A DNA stretch of 5,833 nucleotides, from positions 1-5,833 of the forward strand of contig JAADDN010000054.1 of the NCBI GenBank assembly GCA_013153895.1, given 5' to 3'. Positions 4,919 to 5,833 of this stretch are shown here, piece by piece. The notes under the pieces were generated by a model. That model was not told where the DNA came from and did not search any database. It saw only the letters and a program-made list of their open reading frames with translations. Every line of letters begins with the position of its first letter. Position 1 is the stretch's first letter. The DNA is from Thermoproteota archaeon (GTDB taxonomy: Archaea; Thermoproteota; Thermoprotei; Thermoproteales; Thermocladiaceae). The position numbers and the translations under genes are program-made.

Positions 4919-5467
4919 GTGAGAGTGATCTTGCTATCTATAAAGCCTAAGTATGGTTATGCTATTCTTGAGGGAAAGAAGAAGTATGAATTGAGAAAGT
5001 GTGTGAACGCTGTCATAAGACCTGGTGATCTGGTGCTCATGTATTTTTCAACTCCTGTTAAAGCGATAGCAGGGTACTTCAAGGCTGGTAAAGTCTATGT
5101 TGCATCTCCTGAAGAGATTGAACGTATAGTGAAGTCCCTAGGAGACATAGGTGTCGATGATGAAGATCTATCATATATTAGAGGTTTCAGGAAGGTCATG
5201 GCTATAGAGGTCATAGATCCACGTCCCTGTAGGAAGGTAAGTCTTGAGAGGTTGAGAGAGTTGAACATTAGACCACCAATAAGTTATCAGCCTCTCACAG
5301 ATGATGTCGCTAAGATACTCTTAAAAGAGTGTGGAATAGACTATATAACACATGAGCATGGACAAGGAGATAGAGGAGCTACTGAGAAAGAAGGCTCTAG
5401 AAGCTTGGCAGCAAGTGCAAAGAAGATTGAGGACTTCCTCTACTCAGATGAGTCAGGTAGAGACTAA
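4919..5467 (+). CDS. ASCH-domain (PUA-like) protein
   Basis: The product is 182 residues. Residues 1 to about 105 form an ASCH domain: the opening strand VILLSIKPKY and helix are followed by GKKKYELR (19-26), an exact match to the family signature GxKxxExR. RPGDLVLMYFSTPVKAIAGYF and the later IRGFRKVMAIEVID continue the beta-barrel core. ASCH proteins share the PUA-like fold and are proposed to bind RNA or act as coactivators or nucleases; the exact role here is unknown. The GTG start is leaderless with box A 26 nt upstream. The last 40 or so residues (after CGIDYITHEHG) are polar, low in structure, and overlap the next gene by 116 nt. The tail may be a read-through extension after loss of an earlier stop. 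Confidence 0.8.
   Translation: MRVILLSIKPKYGYAILEGKKKYELRKCVNAVIRPGDLVLMYFSTPVKAIAGYFKAGKVYVASPEEIERIVKSLGDIGVDDEDLSYIRGFRKVMAIEVIDPRPCRKVSLERLRELNIRPPISYQPLTDDVAKILLKECGIDYITHEHGQGDRGATEKEGSRSLAASAKKIEDFLYSDESGRD
5318..5327 (+). promoter_or_regulatory. Possible internal box A for the PDCD5-like gene
   Basis: CTCTTAAAAG inside the ASCH gene is centred about 28 nt before ATG 5352. It could drive a short-leader mRNA of the downstream gene independently. No clear Shine-Dalgarno precedes 5352 or 5358, which fits, but the match is modest. Confidence 0.3.
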
Positions 5468-5738
5468 GGAAGAAATAATTAATAAGCTTAGAAAGATAGT
5501 CAAGGGCTCACGTACAGATGAGATAATAAGGAAGGCGTTGGATCTCTATGGTGATGATGCTCTTAAGGTGTTTAGAGAGATAGTTAGACTGTACGAGAGA
5601 GGAAGCATTAGAGAGCTCATGGATTACGAACTATATCAGATACTTGAGAGACTTGGACTTCATGTTCCACTTGAGACGAGGATAAGAATAGTCAAGCATG
5701 GTACAGAATCATCAATAAGCGACATACTTTCAAAATGA
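5352..5738 (+). CDS. PDCD5-like (dsDNA-binding) protein, divergent
   Basis: The product is 128 residues, close to the 110-125 usual for archaeal PDCD5-family proteins, which are small, helical and DNA-binding. The start MDKEIEELLRKKALEAWQQVQRRL resembles the family's first helix (D-E-E-L-E-E-L-R-R-K-K-L). A helical core follows, with a predicted bundle (EEIINKLRKIVKGSRTDEII, DALKVFREIVRLYERG) and a basic end, PLETRIRIVKHG. The family's LTPEARERL and VRP motifs are not recognisable, so this is a divergent member or a distant relative. ATG 5352 and in-frame ATG 5358 are both possible; the N-terminal helix argues for starting here despite the long overlap with the ASCH gene. The stop codon TGA (5736-5738) lies inside the C box of an sRNA candidate. 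Confidence 0.6.
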   Translation: MSMDKEIEELLRKKALEAWQQVQRRLRTSSTQMSQVETKEEIINKLRKIVKGSRTDEIIRKALDLYGDDALKVFREIVRLYERGSIRELMDYELYQILERLGLHVPLETRIRIVKHGTESSISDILSK

Positions 5739-5788
5739 TGAGAGCTCCGCGCCCCCGATAGGTGAGGAAGACCCACGACGCTGAGGAC
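5731..5788 (+). ncRNA. Candidate box C/D guide sRNA overlapping a stop codon
   Basis: On + the order is C box ATGATGA (5735-5741), a 13-nt guide GAGCTCCGCGCCC (5742-5754), D' CCGA (5755-5758), spacer TAGG, C' TGAGGA (5763-5768), a 12-nt guide AGACCCACGACG (5769-5780) and D box CTGA (5781-5784). C-to-D length is 50 nt. The layout matches the other candidate near 170-228, including the 12-nt C'-D spacing and a D' of the form NCGA. GC content rises sharply here against the AT-rich gene before it. It may be cut from the 3' end of the PDCD5-like mRNA. Targets were not identified, and the ends are approximate. Confidence 0.7.
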
Positions 5789-5794
5789 ATAATA

Positions 5795-5802
5795 CTATAA
5801 AA
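5795..5802 (+). promoter_or_regulatory. Box A-like element before a gene at the window edge
   Basis: CTATAAAA is centred at 5798-5799, about 25 nt before a GTG at 5824 that stays open to the end of the window. This is the spacing used by the other + strand genes here. An ATG at 5820 in another frame is a less well-spaced alternative. Only 10 bases of the putative gene are visible, so no product can be named. Confidence 0.35.
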
Positions 5803-5833
5803 CTTCTAACGTAGACTAGATGCGTGGGAATTG

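Noticed and set aside
5742..5754. The complement of the first guide of the second sRNA resembles the 5' end of tRNA-Arg (11 of 13 bases).
   Set aside because: The mismatches fall in the acceptor stem and at position 8, and the predicted methylated base (position 5) is not a known archaeal C/D target; probably chance from GC-rich sequence.
1..5833. CRISPR array, transposase, integrase or attachment site near the tRNAs.
   Set aside because: No spaced repeats, no recognisable recombinase, and no second copy of either tRNA 3' end was seen in the window.

Overview
The window looks like part of the chromosome of a hyperthermophilic crenarchaeon, probably near Desulfurococcales; the rank is inferred. 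Supporting signs are two tRNA genes with encoded CCA, one carrying an archaeal bulge-helix-bulge (BHB) intron, an archaeal-type uL5, a PDCD5-like DNA-binding protein, TTTAAA/TTTATA box A promoters about 26 nt before GTG starts, two box C/D sRNA candidates, and AT-rich protein genes beside very GC-rich RNA genes.

Layout. Positions 12-89 hold tRNA-Thr(CGU) on +. A U-rich, partly palindromic stretch (102-144) probably ends transcription in both directions. A C/D sRNA candidate lies on the minus strand at about 170-228, and tRNA-Arg(GCG) with a 66-nt intron at 263-406 (minus). From 494 to 1814 runs a secreted, propeller-like protein with a C-terminal dockerin. It is split into two frames, and the break coincides with a 40-nt segment bounded by 10-bp direct repeats. 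Next come uL5 (minus), a sugar-phosphate nucleotidyltransferase with a left-handed beta-helix tail (+), a two-domain MgtE-like cation transporter (minus), an ASCH-domain protein (+) and a PDCD5-like protein (+). The stop codon of the last lies inside the C box of a second C/D sRNA candidate (about 5731-5788). A promoter-like element at the right edge points to another gene starting near 5824.

The protein genes form no single pathway. They are packed as convergent and divergent pairs with 2-4 bp between convergent stops. The common theme is RNA and translation: tRNAs, guide sRNAs, uL5 and an RNA-binding-type ASCH fold. The dockerin protein acts outside the cell, and the nucleotidyltransferase probably supplies nucleotide sugars for glycan synthesis.

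The most notable observations are the two C/D sRNA candidates, which were found by motif spacing, and the 40-nt frame-breaking segment. Removing that segment restores both the reading frame and the regular blade spacing. No CRISPR array, transposase or complete mobile element was seen.
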